NCBI GenBank assembly: GCA_944391705.1
Contig: CALXUN010000001.1
Location: 1-64,000, forward strand
DNA: 64,000 bases
Direction of reading: 5' to 3'
Origin: an uncultured Alphaproteobacteria bacterium
GTDB taxonomy: Bacteria; Pseudomonadota; Alphaproteobacteria; RF32; CAG-239
Part shown: positions 1-9,911 of the stretch, one piece after another
How positions within the stretch are numbered: position 1 is the first letter of the stretch
Layout: every line of letters starts with the position of its first letter
The notes under the pieces: generated by a model
Seen by the model: the letters and a program-made list of their open reading frames with translations, nothing else
The model's database searches: none
Told to the model about the DNA's origin: nothing
Program-made: the position numbers and the translations under genes

Positions 1-34
1 GAGACGAGCACTACCGTGCGAGCGAGCACAAACG

Positions 35-72
35 GCCCCCGCTAGTTTTTCTCTCCAAGGGGGGCTTTTTTT
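35..72 (+). terminator. Rho-independent terminator of a gene outside the window
   Basis: GCCCCC at 35-40 pairs with GGGGGC at 60-65 across an 18-nt loop and is followed by a run of seven T. It would end transcription of a gene lying left of the window. Confidence 0.6.
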
Positions 73-160
73 GCCGGAAACTTTAAAGTTGCAAAAAAAA
101 AAAACGGTTTAGAATGACGGGCAAATATATGTTCTTTTGCTTTTCTTAGGAGTTCTTTTT

Positions 161-1054
161 ATGAATTTGTTCAATTTTTTTAACTTTTTCTCTCATGCAC
201 ATTCTGAAATTGCGGAGAATGGTGCAGATAAAGTGCTTTCTAGCGAGGAGGAAAATCCTAGCGTACATAAGACGTACGTGAATTTTCCGACTTCGCGTAA
301 AAGGGCTTTAGATGCGCCATTATACGCAATTTCCTTCTTATTTTCATTCTTGCGCAGAGGGCTACAGATACGCCGTAACTTTTCGACGACGTGTACAACA
401 TTAGGTACACGAGGAGAAAAGTTGCAAGTAGATGCGGCTCTATGCGGAAGAAGTATGGTGGAGATGCTCGGCGTGCTGGCTATTATCGGCGTGCTTTCCG
501 TCGGCGCGATTGCCGGTTATTCCAAGGCTATGTTAAGATATAAACTCAACAAGCAGGCTGAACAATTAAACACTGTTTTTAACGCCGTGGCACGTTATTA
601 CACTTCCTTTAACGACATCACCCAAAAAGGCATACCTCTGACTTCTTATTTTATTAAGATGAATGAAATTCCGACCGAAATGATAAAGAACAATAATACG
701 ACCTACATTTATGATGTTTTTAATACGCGCATGTTTATCAGAACGGCCACCGATCCAAACATGTCCGGTGTTAGTATTATATTGTATCCGGAACTCTTAA
801 AACAATCAGCACAAAACTTGGAAATATGCCGCAATATTTTAACAACAGTCAAAGAAAACCACCAATCCATCTACTTTATTAATCCACGCTCTTCTGCTTC
901 TTGGAATGTACTCTATGGCGATAGTGCCTGCAACGGCAAAGATAAACTTTGTCTGCGCGATATGTCATTGGATTATATCTATAAGGCCTGCGCAACCCAT
1001 GGCATGGCAGAAACTTTACCGGAAATTGCCGTTTTTTGGCGCACCGACATATAA
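161..1054 (+). CDS. Type IV pilin-like / pseudopilin protein
   Basis: The defining part is CGRSMVEMLGVLAIIGVL followed by more hydrophobic residues: a prepilin cleavage site (Gly before Arg) with Glu at +5 and a hydrophobic N-terminal helix, the hallmark of class III signal peptides processed by a prepilin peptidase (a candidate lies at 23917-24615). The rest is a globular domain of about 190 residues, likely envelope-anchored, with four Cys in its C-terminal half. The start is uncertain. ATG 161 has AGGAG eight bases upstream but gives a 96-residue leader. TTG 422 has GAGGAG five bases upstream and gives a normal 9-residue leader (see the hairpin at 377-424). The family, inferred from the motif, is often multicopy. 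The partner substrate is unknown. Confidence 0.7.
   Translation: MNLFNFFNFFSHAHSEIAENGADKVLSSEEENPSVHKTYVNFPTSRKRALDAPLYAISFLFSFLRRGLQIRRNFSTTCTTLGTRGEKLQVDAALCGRSMVEMLGVLAIIGVLSVGAIAGYSKAMLRYKLNKQAEQLNTVFNAVARYYTSFNDITQKGIPLTSYFIKMNEIPTEMIKNNNTTYIYDVFNTRMFIRTATDPNMSGVSIILYPELLKQSAQNLEICRNILTTVKENHQSIYFINPRSSASWNVLYGDSACNGKDKLCLRDMSLDYIYKACATHGMAETLPEIAVFWRTDI
377..424 (+). promoter_or_regulatory. Hairpin over an internal Shine-Dalgarno and TTG start
   Basis: AACTTTTC (377-384) pairs with GAAAAGTT (416-423), and CGTGTAC (390-396) with GTACACG (405-411). The candidate SD GAGGAG (411-416) lies mostly in the internal loop and the in-frame TTG at 422 lies in the outer stem. If TTG 422 is the true pilin start, this hairpin would restrict its translation. 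Confidence 0.4.
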
Positions 1055-1092
1055 AAAAACACCCGGCATAATTCATAAACCGGGCGTTTTAA
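1054..1092. terminator. Bidirectional terminator between pilin gene and gyrB
   Basis: CCCGG and CCGGG arms flank a 13-nt loop, with an A-run on the left and a T-run on the right, between two convergent genes. Confidence 0.7.
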
Positions 1093-1106
1093 CCAAAAGT
1101 TCCGAA

Positions 1107-3548
<2,442 letters not shown>

Positions 3549-3769
3549 TTAAACCCCTGTTTCTTTCAATTCAAACTTAAAAAAATATACAACAAAACCT
3601 CTTTTTTACCAAGTGCAAAATAAAAGATATCAACGGATTTAACAACGTTTTACCAACAAAAATTATAACATCAACGACACCCAAGCAATACCAAAGTGTG
3701 CCGATTTGAGCAAGAGTGGGCAAATTCCTGGTAACAGGTTTTTAATGATTAAAATATATCATAATTATC

Positions 3770-3910
3770 ATGAAAAAACAGGTCATGTTAAAATTAATAT
3801 TTTTTATTTTCGGAGTTCTTATCGGTTGCTGGTGGTTGAAAGTAGATGTCTTTCAAGCGTATAATATCGGACAATCTTTATTTGATGAGGTATATATATG
3901 GCCCTGTTAG
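3770..3910 (+). CDS. Small membrane or lipoprotein-like ORF (46 aa)
   Basis: This short ORF has a basic N-terminus (MKKQVMLK), a hydrophobic helix at residues 9-23 containing VLIGC (a possible lipobox) and a short polar tail. It overlaps the start of the next gene by 13 bp in another frame, and that gene's Shine-Dalgarno site lies inside it, a layout typical of translational coupling. There is no strong SD of its own. No family is recognised. Confidence 0.4.
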   Translation: MKKQVMLKLIFFIFGVLIGCWWLKVDVFQAYNIGQSLFDEVYIWPC

Positions 3911-4173
3911 AAAAGCAAATACTATCAGGATTTTATGGATTTTGGCTGATTGTATCAATGGTTTTCATCTTAAGCCATGGTTTTAACATATATGTTTTAT
4001 GCCATTTATATTTTATTTTGATTGTGCCGCTCTTGGGAATTTGGCTTTTATATAAAAATAAAAACATGACATATATTTGTGTTGGCTTTTTATTTTCATA
4101 TTTAATTATGCAAATATTGTATTCACCGTGGTTGGTACAAAAAACTCTTCATTGGTTATATTTTTATCCGTAA
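3898..4173 (+). CDS. Small integral membrane protein, unknown family
   Basis: This 91-residue protein is almost entirely hydrophobic, with about three transmembrane helices (roughly residues 10-27, 32-52 and 56-75), short loops and aromatic-rich ends. GAGG lies about nine bases before the ATG, inside the preceding small ORF. Low GC compared with neighbouring housekeeping genes suggests accessory DNA. I do not recognise it. Confidence 0.5.
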   Translation: MALLEKQILSGFYGFWLIVSMVFILSHGFNIYVLCHLYFILIVPLLGIWLLYKNKNMTYICVGFLFSYLIMQILYSPWLVQKTLHWLYFYP

Positions 4174-4256
4174 TTTTCTAAGCCGTATTTTTGTACCAAA
4201 ATATGATACAGGCAACATAAAAACACTTGCATTATTGCCAGACTTCTTTAATATAA

Positions 4257-4419
4257 GCACTGCCGTCGTTTGACGGTGGTGTCTGAAAAACATCTCCACA
4301 AAAAACTCCTTCTTTGGGGGAGTGGGTGAAATAAGACCTTCGGGTGCGAATAAACCTGACTGTTTGTGGCAGTTTTTCAGCTCCTCCGCTTTGGAATTTT
4401 CTAAAGCGGTTTTGTTTTT
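4257..4419 (+). ncRNA. Structured RNA of the RNA/XRE cassette, copy 1
   Basis: The promoter is TTGCAT (4227-4232), 16 bp, TAATAT (4249-4254). The RNA begins with a 10-bp hairpin CACTGCCGTC (4258-4267)/GACGGTGGTG (4272-4281). A closing helix follows, CTGAAAAAC (4283-4291)/GTTTTTCAG (4372-4380), then CCACAAA (4296-4302)/TTTGTGG (4363-4369). Inside are a hairpin ACTCC/GGAGT (4305-4323) and a second arm GGGT/ACCT capped by ACC-TTCG-GGT. The terminator is CCGCTTT (4386-4392)/AAAGCGG (4403-4409) plus a T-rich tail. Copies 2 and 3 keep all of these helices with compensatory changes. The terminator comes before the SD of the XRE gene, so the RNA could act as a free sRNA or as a read-through-controlled leader. 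It matches no RNA class I know. Confidence 0.75.
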
Positions 4420-4455
4420 AATTTTAATATGAACAAAAGAAAGGAGCTTATGAAT

Positions 4456-4701
4456 ATGCTAAGTAAACAACAAAGGCGCGCGGCCTTGAAACTAACCCGG
4501 CATGAAACCCGAAAGCTGTTATGGGAATTGCGTCAAAGTCATGATATGTCATTGGAAGACTTGTCAGTACTTTCCCGCATACCGGAATGGCATTTAGATT
4601 ATCTGATATGCGGCAGCGGCCAGATTAACGGCAACTATCTGGCGCAGCTGGCGGCGTTTTATGACAAGCGGGTTAAAATCGAACTCGTCGATTATCCTTA
4701 A
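4456..4701 (+). CDS. XRE/Cro-type HTH protein of the RNA/XRE cassette, copy 1
   Basis: The basic N-terminus (KQQRRAALKLTRHETRK) leads into a Cro/C1-type helix-turn-helix of about residues 24-75, with SLEDLSVLSRIPEW as the turn and recognition region and LAQLAAFYDKRVKIEL at the end. It is predicted to bind DNA, or possibly the RNA encoded just upstream. The start MLSKQQ was chosen because AAAGGAG lies nine bases before it in all three cassette copies; upstream ATGs are not conserved. This copy (81 aa) lacks the Lys/Asp-rich tail of copies 2 and 3. Confidence 0.7.
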   Translation: MLSKQQRRAALKLTRHETRKLLWELRQSHDMSLEDLSVLSRIPEWHLDYLICGSGQINGNYLAQLAAFYDKRVKIELVDYP

Positions 4702-4718
4702 AAAAAAGAAATCACACA

Positions 4719-4779
4719 AAAAATGCCCCCTGTTTCACAAACCATCTGACTTTTGAAAGACAGTTCAAACAGGGGGTAC
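4719..4779. terminator. Terminator shared by XRE copy 1 and the convergent gene
   Basis: CCCCCTGTTT and AAACAGGGGG form a long stem with a 35-nt loop, with A-rich DNA on the left and T-rich DNA on the right, between convergent genes. Confidence 0.55.
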
Positions 4780-4781
4780 TT

Positions 4782-5003
4782 TTAATCATCGTACTCATCA
4801 ACATTATCAAGCTGCGAAACATCACAAACCGGATAAATGTCACCGGAAAGTTCATCGGCAAAATAAGTATCATTAACGACATAGCCAAATAATGCTCGAA
4901 ACCCGTTCTTCAGATATAAGCCCGTCGCATTATAAACTTTTTCCGGTTCAACGTGATATTTTTCACGTACTTTGTCAAGCAATTGTTCTTTACTATACTT
5001 CAT
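4782..5003 (-). CDS. Small acidic protein, unknown
   Basis: This 73-residue soluble protein has a basic N-terminal half (MKYSKEQLLDKVREKYHV) and an acidic C-terminus (NVDEYDD). AAGGAAA lies upstream but about 14 bases from the ATG, so initiation is weak. It sits between XRE cassette 1 and the GNAT gene on the same strand as the latter. No family is recognised. Confidence 0.45.
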   Translation of the reverse strand: MKYSKEQLLDKVREKYHVEPEKVYNATGLYLKNGFRALFGYVVNDTYFADELSGDIYPVCDVSQLDNVDEYDD

Positions 5004-5056
5004 AATTTCAAAATTATTTCCTTATCAAATATAAAATATCACATTTTGTCAAAAAG

Positions 5057-5926
5057 TCAAGAAATTTCCTTAGATTTATTAAGGTTAAGCCCGACCGAAA
5101 AAGAATAAGAAGGTTTAGTTGAAGAGTGAAAATTAACACCATTTTCTGTAACCGCCGTCCAAGGAATATTTCTTGAAAACAATGGTGAACTTGTAATCTC
5201 TTCCCTTGTAGCAATAAACAAAAACTTACCATTTTCCGGATTGTCTGGATTAATACATCTGGCTCCGGATTTTTCCTGTAGCCGCCTAGAGCCTCTATTT
5301 AAAACATCACAAGTTGTATAAAACAGCGCATCTTGCGGAACATTTGCTTTTTGATCATCAATCAGATATTTATACATAAAATCAACCATCACAGCCTTTG
5401 TATCCGAGATAATTCCTTTTCTTTGTGATTCTGGATGAATAAATTGTCCCGAATGCCCTACAATTAGTTTTCCGTTTTTCTCTAAAACCCTTGTTGATAA
5501 CATCGTCGCCCCTATGACTTTTCCGGTATTTTTGTCCTTAATCACAAACCAATAACCGGTTCTTGGTTGCTCTTTTTTCTTCTCTATTCCTTTGTTAATA
5601 AAAGCTAAAGCAGATTTTCTAAAATCAGGTTTAAGCATTGAAAAATTAATATGCCACAATTCTTGAGGTATTAAATTTTGTGAGATATGCATATAAAAAT
5701 CTTTCTTTTCTACATCAGCTTCCATCAATTTTTCTGCTTCTTTTTTTATAGCCGACTGATATTCAGACAATCCTTTTTTAGAAAAATCATCAATACTTTT
5801 CTTATCATTATCTAATAAAACATTTATTGTATCATTCCACGCCATATCACGAGCAACTTTTTCTATTTTGGAAAGGTCTAACAAAGACAATTCTTCGTAC
5901 TCAAATCTGTCGGTTATAATCTTCAT
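5057..5926 (-). CDS. GNAT family N-acetyltransferase
   Basis: The C-terminal half carries a GNAT core: a strand ending in DKNTGKVIGATML, then GQFIHPESQRKGIISDTKAVM, whose QRKG region is the acetyl-CoA pyrophosphate-binding motif A. The first ~130 residues are a charged helical region without a recognised domain. The substrate cannot be read. The ATG at 5926 follows AAGGA by nine bases and lies six bases after the stop of the dipeptidase gene, so the two are translationally coupled. A TTG one codon upstream is less likely. Confidence 0.75.
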   Translation of the reverse strand: MKIITDRFEYEELSLLDLSKIEKVARDMAWNDTINVLLDNDKKSIDDFSKKGLSEYQSAIKKEAEKLMEADVEKKDFYMHISQNLIPQELWHINFSMLKPDFRKSALAFINKGIEKKKEQPRTGYWFVIKDKNTGKVIGATMLSTRVLEKNGKLIVGHSGQFIHPESQRKGIISDTKAVMVDFMYKYLIDDQKANVPQDALFYTTCDVLNRGSRRLQEKSGARCINPDNPENGKFLFIATREEITSSPLFSRNIPWTAVTENGVNFHSSTKPSYSFSVGLNLNKSKEIS

Positions 5927-5932
5927 CAATAT

Positions 5933-6619
5933 TTATCCTTTTTCCCTGACCGCTCCATAAAAGCACTGCTGTTGATTTGAATATGCCGCCCACATCCGAT
6001 CGCCATAAGAAAAATGCCACCATTCCGCCGGATAATTTTTAAAGCCCTGCTTTTCCATAACACTATGTAACAAACGGCGATTGTTTCTTTGTTCATCCGT
6101 TAAATCGGAAGCACTTGTTCGTGTTTTAGAATTATGTTCACTAATTTTAGTACCCATATCCAAATCGCGCCCTTGCGCATCACATAATCCTATATCTATA
6201 GCACCGCCGGTTTGATGACCACCAAACCCGTTTGTCGGGTTAGCAATTTGGCCTCTTGTCATATTTTCAATTTCTTCTTCGGTCAAATTTGGATATTTAG
6301 AACGATTTATCCTCCAACGCTTTTGCCACATCTCCATTTGTGTGGATTTATCCCGATATGCTGAATAAATTTTAAATTTAATATTTTTCGGTAAAAGGCT
6401 TGATGCTTTTTCCAATCGTATCGCAACAGATTGACGAACAAGAATTTTTTCTTGCACCAACAGTTTTTTCCCAAAAAAGAAATTTGAATTATTTCGTATA
6501 TTGACCAAAGGTTCATTTTTATCTTCAATTTTCACATTATTAACAACAGCTGCCGGGATCGTGTTCCGCAAACCTGCCTTATAAAGAAGATATTTTATTT
6601 TATCTTTACAATTTACCAT
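5933..6619 (-). CDS. D-alanyl-D-alanine dipeptidase (VanX/DdpX-like, peptidase M15D)
   Basis: This zinc peptidase would hydrolyse D-Ala-D-Ala. The full VanX active site is visible: Arg89 in SAYRD, the zinc ligands His135 and Asp142 in GGHQTGGAIDIG, Glu199 and His202 in EWWHFSYGD. The 228-residue length suits the family. No convincing export signal is seen, which fits cytoplasmic D-Ala-D-Ala turnover as for DdpX, but the first ~40 residues are not conserved. It is the first gene of a two-gene unit with the GNAT. No vanH/vanA-type ligase is nearby, so a resistance role is not implied. Confidence 0.85.
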   Translation of the reverse strand: MVNCKDKIKYLLYKAGLRNTIPAAVVNNVKIEDKNEPLVNIRNNSNFFFGKKLLVQEKILVRQSVAIRLEKASSLLPKNIKFKIYSAYRDKSTQMEMWQKRWRINRSKYPNLTEEEIENMTRGQIANPTNGFGGHQTGGAIDIGLCDAQGRDLDMGTKISEHNSKTRTSASDLTDEQRNNRRLLHSVMEKQGFKNYPAEWWHFSYGDRMWAAYSNQQQCFYGAVREKG

Positions 6620-6692
6620 AATAATAGATTAGTCTGTTTTTATAAAACCTTCAATACATTTTAACCCTAACCCCGCAAAACGGGATTTGAAA

Positions 6693-7409
6693 TTACTTTC
6701 TGACTTCAAATTTGGGAAATGATTGTTGCAAATACCGCACTAAATTTTCATCTTCAATGAGCGCCAGACATTGTTCCTCAGTTGTGGTTTTATCGGTCGG
6801 TATCGGCCGGTACTTTTGCAGATAATATTCTTGCACGCCCGCCTCTTTCAAAGATTCGGCGATTTTATAAATATCTTCAATCGTCAAAATCCGCGGATCG
6901 CAGGTTGTCCGACACTCAAAATGTTTGCCGCTTGCCGCCAAAATTTCAAGGCTCTTTTTAACATTTTCTACCAAAGTATAACCACCGGTCGCCATTTTAT
7001 ATTTTTCGACCTCAAACGGTGCTTTAATATCCAAACCGACCCAATCAATTTTCTCAACGATTCGCGCCAAAGCCTCCGGACGATAACCGCCGGTATGCAA
7101 CCCGACTTTATAACCCAAAGCCTTAACCGCATCTATGGCGCTTTCCAACGCCTCACCCTGAACCAACGGCTCACCACCGGAAAACACCACCGCATCCAAC
7201 ACGCCTTTGCGCCGTTCAAGCAAAGCCAGCAGCTTTTCAAACGTCCAGGAGCTCTCCGGTTCGGCTCCTATTTTTTGCAAAGATGTATTATAACAAAAGG
7301 GGCAGCGCCATGGGCAACCCTGCATAAATATCACTGCCGCCATATGTTCCGGATAATCTACGATACTGAATTTCTCAACATCGCCGATAATGATTTCTTC
7401 TTTGTTCAC
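6693..7409 (-). CDS. nrdG: Anaerobic ribonucleotide reductase activating protein (radical SAM)
   Basis: The radical SAM cluster CX3CX2C lies in GCPWRCPFCYN near residue 31, followed by VVFSGGEPLVQ (SAM binding) and a later WVGLDIKAPFE. The 238 residues fit the longer NrdG2-type activase. It would place the glycyl radical on NrdD, here on the separate glycyl protein at 7492-7707. The start is GTG (7407-7409); no internal Met is compatible with the Fe-S domain. It lies downstream of nrdD and the glycyl-domain gene but after a terminator hairpin, so it may be partly uncoupled from them. Confidence 0.9.
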   Translation of the reverse strand: MNKEEIIIGDVEKFSIVDYPEHMAAVIFMQGCPWRCPFCYNTSLQKIGAEPESSWTFEKLLALLERRKGVLDAVVFSGGEPLVQGEALESAIDAVKALGYKVGLHTGGYRPEALARIVEKIDWVGLDIKAPFEVEKYKMATGGYTLVENVKKSLEILAASGKHFECRTTCDPRILTIEDIYKIAESLKEAGVQEYYLQKYRPIPTDKTTTEEQCLALIEDENLVRYLQQSFPKFEVRK

Positions 7410-7429
7410 TTCTTAAAAACCTTCCGCTT

Positions 7430-7473
7430 AAAAAAAACCGCCGCTTTCCCCGTTCAGGATTCTAAGCGGCGGC
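7430..7473 (-). terminator. Terminator after the glycyl-radical domain gene
   Basis: On the minus strand CCGCCGCTT and AAGCGGCGG form a 9-bp stem followed by eight T. It lies between the glycyl-domain gene and nrdG and may lower activase expression. Confidence 0.75.
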
Positions 7474-7491
7474 CTCAAGCCTTATAAAACC

Positions 7492-7707
7492 TTATTCGGC
7501 GGCAACTGCCAGTTTAACATCATCTTCATTCATGTGCAAAACGGCTTTTTCTTCACAGAAGCAAACACGGGAATAATATTCCGATTTTTTGCCTTTGTTG
7601 AATTCGGAAACCGGACGATGATAGCCCATAACCCGTGTCCAGATTTCACAGGGCTGTCTTTCTTCATCACTTAATTTGATATCTTCAATATTGATTACAT
7701 TGGTCAT
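7492..7707 (-). CDS. Stand-alone glycyl-radical domain of class III ribonucleotide reductase
   Basis: This 71-residue protein contains TRVMGYHRPVSEFNKGKKSE, which matches the C-terminal glycyl-radical loop of NrdD (RVxGY, then Arg-Pro, Phe-Asn and Gly-Lys). The radical would sit on Gly28. The preceding nrdD product stops at its zinc site and lacks this segment, so the two genes together make one complete enzyme. An AAGGAG site precedes the ATG, which lies 29 bp after the nrdD stop. Cys20 and two more Cys (CFC) after the loop might bind metal or tune the radical. Known parallel: GrcA/YfiD, a spare glycyl domain for pyruvate formate-lyase. Confidence 0.85.
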   Translation of the reverse strand: MTNVINIEDIKLSDEERQPCEIWTRVMGYHRPVSEFNKGKKSEYYSRVCFCEEKAVLHMNEDDVKLAVAAE

Positions 7708-7736
7708 TTTATTTCTCCTTGTTAAATAAATAATTA

Positions 7737-9797
7737 TTAAGCTACATTTTGGTTAGCCTGTAAGGCCTTTAATTTCTCTGCCTTTTTCTCTTCATCACAA
7801 ATCGGGCAGAATTTGTGTTCCCCGGACAGATAGCCGTGTTTCGGACAAATCGAGAACGTCGGGGTAATTGTGATATAAGGCAGCCGGTAATTAGTCAGAA
7901 CCTTTTTGACCAGATCGCGGCAGACCTTAGCCGATGAAATACGCTGATTCATATACAGGTGCAAAACCGTACCGCCGGTATATTTGGTCTGCAGGGTCGA
8001 CTGCAAATCCAGCGCTTCAAACGGATCATCGGTATACCCGACCGGAAGCTGGGAAGAGTTTGTATAATACGGATTCTCTTTTGTTCCGGCCTGGATAATG
8101 TCGGCAAAACGTTTCTTGTCTTCACGGGCAAAGCGGTATGTTGCACTTTCGGCCGGCGTGGCTTCCAGGTTATACATATGCCCGGTTTCTTCCTGAATTT
8201 TGACCATCTTTTCACGGATATAATCCAGGAATTTTTCGGCAAAGGCCTGTCCCCATTCATCGGAAATATCATGTTCATCATTGGTATAATTACGAATCAT
8301 TTCATTGATACCGTTTACACCGATTGTTGAGAAGTGATTACGCAATGTGCCGAGGTAACGCTTGGTATACGGGAACAAACCATTGTCAATCAGGCGTTGG
8401 ATAACTTTACGTTTAATTTCAAGCGAGGTGCGGGCAATGTTTAGCAACTCATCAACACGACCGAACAAACCGGCCTCATTGCCTTTGTAAACATATCCCA
8501 AACGGGCGCAGTTGAAAGTTACCACACCAACCGACCCCGTCTGCTCGGCTGACCCGAACAAACCGTTGCCTTTGGCCAAAAGCTGGCGCAAGTCAAGCTG
8601 CAAACGACAGCACATAGAACGAATTTGCCCCGGTTTTAAAACCGAATTGATGAAATTCTGGAAATAAGGCATGCCGTATTTAGCCGTCATCTCAAACAAA
8701 AGTTCGGTATTTTCTTCTTCCCACGGAAAATCCGGCGTCATGTTATAAGTCGGTATCGGGAACGTAAACGGCCGGCCCTTAATATCGCCTTTCATCATAA
8801 CCGTAATGTAAGCCTTGTTAATCATGGCCATTTCTTCTTTCAAATCGCCATAAGTAAACGGCTGTTCTTCACCGGCAATAATCGGGTGCGTGTTGCGTAA
8901 ATCTTCCGGGCAAACCCAATCAAAAGTAAAGTTGGTAAACGGCGTTTGCGAACCCCAGCGCGACGGAACGTTTAAGTTATAAACCAGCTCCTGAATGCAC
9001 TGCTCGACCTGACGATATGAAAGGTTATCTTTGCGGATATAAGGTGCAAGATACGTGTCAACCGATGAAAAAGCCTGAGCCCCTGCCCATTCATTTTGCA
9101 ATGTGCCCATAAAGTTGACCATCTGGCCGACGGCTGCCGTCAAATGCTTGGCCGGACCAGCTTCGGCTTTTCCGGGCACACCGTTGAAACCTTCATGTAA
9201 CAGGTTTTTCAAAGACCAGCCCGCACAATATGCTGCCAACATATCCAAATCATGAATATGAACATCGCCGTTTCGGTGTGCTTCGCCGACTTCTGCCGGA
9301 TAAACATGGCTTAACCAGTAATTGGCCGTTACTTTGCCGGAAACATTCAAAATCAACCCGCCGTTGGAATAACCCTGGTTGGCATTGGCGTTAACACGCC
9401 AGTCCAGCTTTTCCAAGTACTCATTAATGGAGCTTTCCACATCAACCATAACTTTTTTATCCGAACGCATACGATTGCGCTGATCACGATATAAAATATA
9501 GGCTTTGGCTGTCTGGAAATAATTATCTGAAATCAGCACCTGTTCAACGATATCCTGAATTTGTTCAATTGAAGGCAGCGATTCGCTGAATTTATGTTCA
9601 ACGACTTTTAACACCTTAGCCGTTAACAGCCAGGCTTCCTGTTCACCGAATTCTTTGGTAGAAGTTCCTGCTTTCAAAATCGCACTATAAATTTTGCTGC
9701 TGTCAAACGGCGCCAGAGTTCCGTCTCTTTTGGTAACCTGTTGAACGGTTAGGTTATCAGTATTCATTGTCGGCATTTCATATTTTTGTTCGGACAT
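7737..9797 (-). CDS. nrdD: Anaerobic ribonucleoside-triphosphate reductase, catalytic part without glycyl domain
   Basis: This class III RNR reduces NTPs to dNTPs without oxygen. Residues 19-108 form an ATP-cone (VTKRDGTLAPFDSSKI). The barrel motifs NVPSRWGSQTPFTNFTFDW, GTLQNEWAGAQAFSSVDTY and GSVGVVTFNCARLGY follow. The C-terminus holds a zinc-like site, CPKHGYLSGEHKFCPIC, but the polypeptide then ends; the RVxGY loop found in complete NrdD is encoded by the next gene. The start at 9797 (MSEQKYEMP) is preceded by AAGGAA; the longer frame would run back toward the promoter. Two NrdR boxes lie upstream. Confidence 0.93.
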   Translation of the reverse strand: MSEQKYEMPTMNTDNLTVQQVTKRDGTLAPFDSSKIYSAILKAGTSTKEFGEQEAWLLTAKVLKVVEHKFSESLPSIEQIQDIVEQVLISDNYFQTAKAYILYRDQRNRMRSDKKVMVDVESSINEYLEKLDWRVNANANQGYSNGGLILNVSGKVTANYWLSHVYPAEVGEAHRNGDVHIHDLDMLAAYCAGWSLKNLLHEGFNGVPGKAEAGPAKHLTAAVGQMVNFMGTLQNEWAGAQAFSSVDTYLAPYIRKDNLSYRQVEQCIQELVYNLNVPSRWGSQTPFTNFTFDWVCPEDLRNTHPIIAGEEQPFTYGDLKEEMAMINKAYITVMMKGDIKGRPFTFPIPTYNMTPDFPWEEENTELLFEMTAKYGMPYFQNFINSVLKPGQIRSMCCRLQLDLRQLLAKGNGLFGSAEQTGSVGVVTFNCARLGYVYKGNEAGLFGRVDELLNIARTSLEIKRKVIQRLIDNGLFPYTKRYLGTLRNHFSTIGVNGINEMIRNYTNDEHDISDEWGQAFAEKFLDYIREKMVKIQEETGHMYNLEATPAESATYRFAREDKKRFADIIQAGTKENPYYTNSSQLPVGYTDDPFEALDLQSTLQTKYTGGTVLHLYMNQRISSAKVCRDLVKKVLTNYRLPYITITPTFSICPKHGYLSGEHKFCPICDEEKKAEKLKALQANQNVA

Positions 9798-9863
9798 GGG
9801 TTTTTTCCTTAAAATTTGTTTTAGACCATATTTTTTATTTACCGCATTAAACTGCTTAGTTAT

Positions 9864-9911
9864 ATACAATATATAGTGTTAAAAATTTGTAAAGAAACTA
9901 TATATAGTATG
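9864..9911 (-). promoter_or_regulatory. Pair of NrdR boxes upstream of nrdD
   Basis: ATACAATATATAGTGT (9864-9879) is on the minus strand ACACTATATATTGTAT, close to the NrdR consensus. AACTATATATAGTATG (9896-9911) is a second box. Their starts are 32 bp apart, three helical turns, the usual spacing for cooperative NrdR binding. The operon is therefore probably repressed when dATP/ATP is high. Confidence 0.75.

Noticed and set aside
4257..4419. 6S RNA, tmRNA or type III toxin-antitoxin RNA as explanations of the cassette RNA
   Set aside because: It is multicopy, has no tandem repeats as in ToxIN-type RNAs, no tag-coding frame, and its multi-arm fold is not the single long 6S hairpin; not excluded by a database search.
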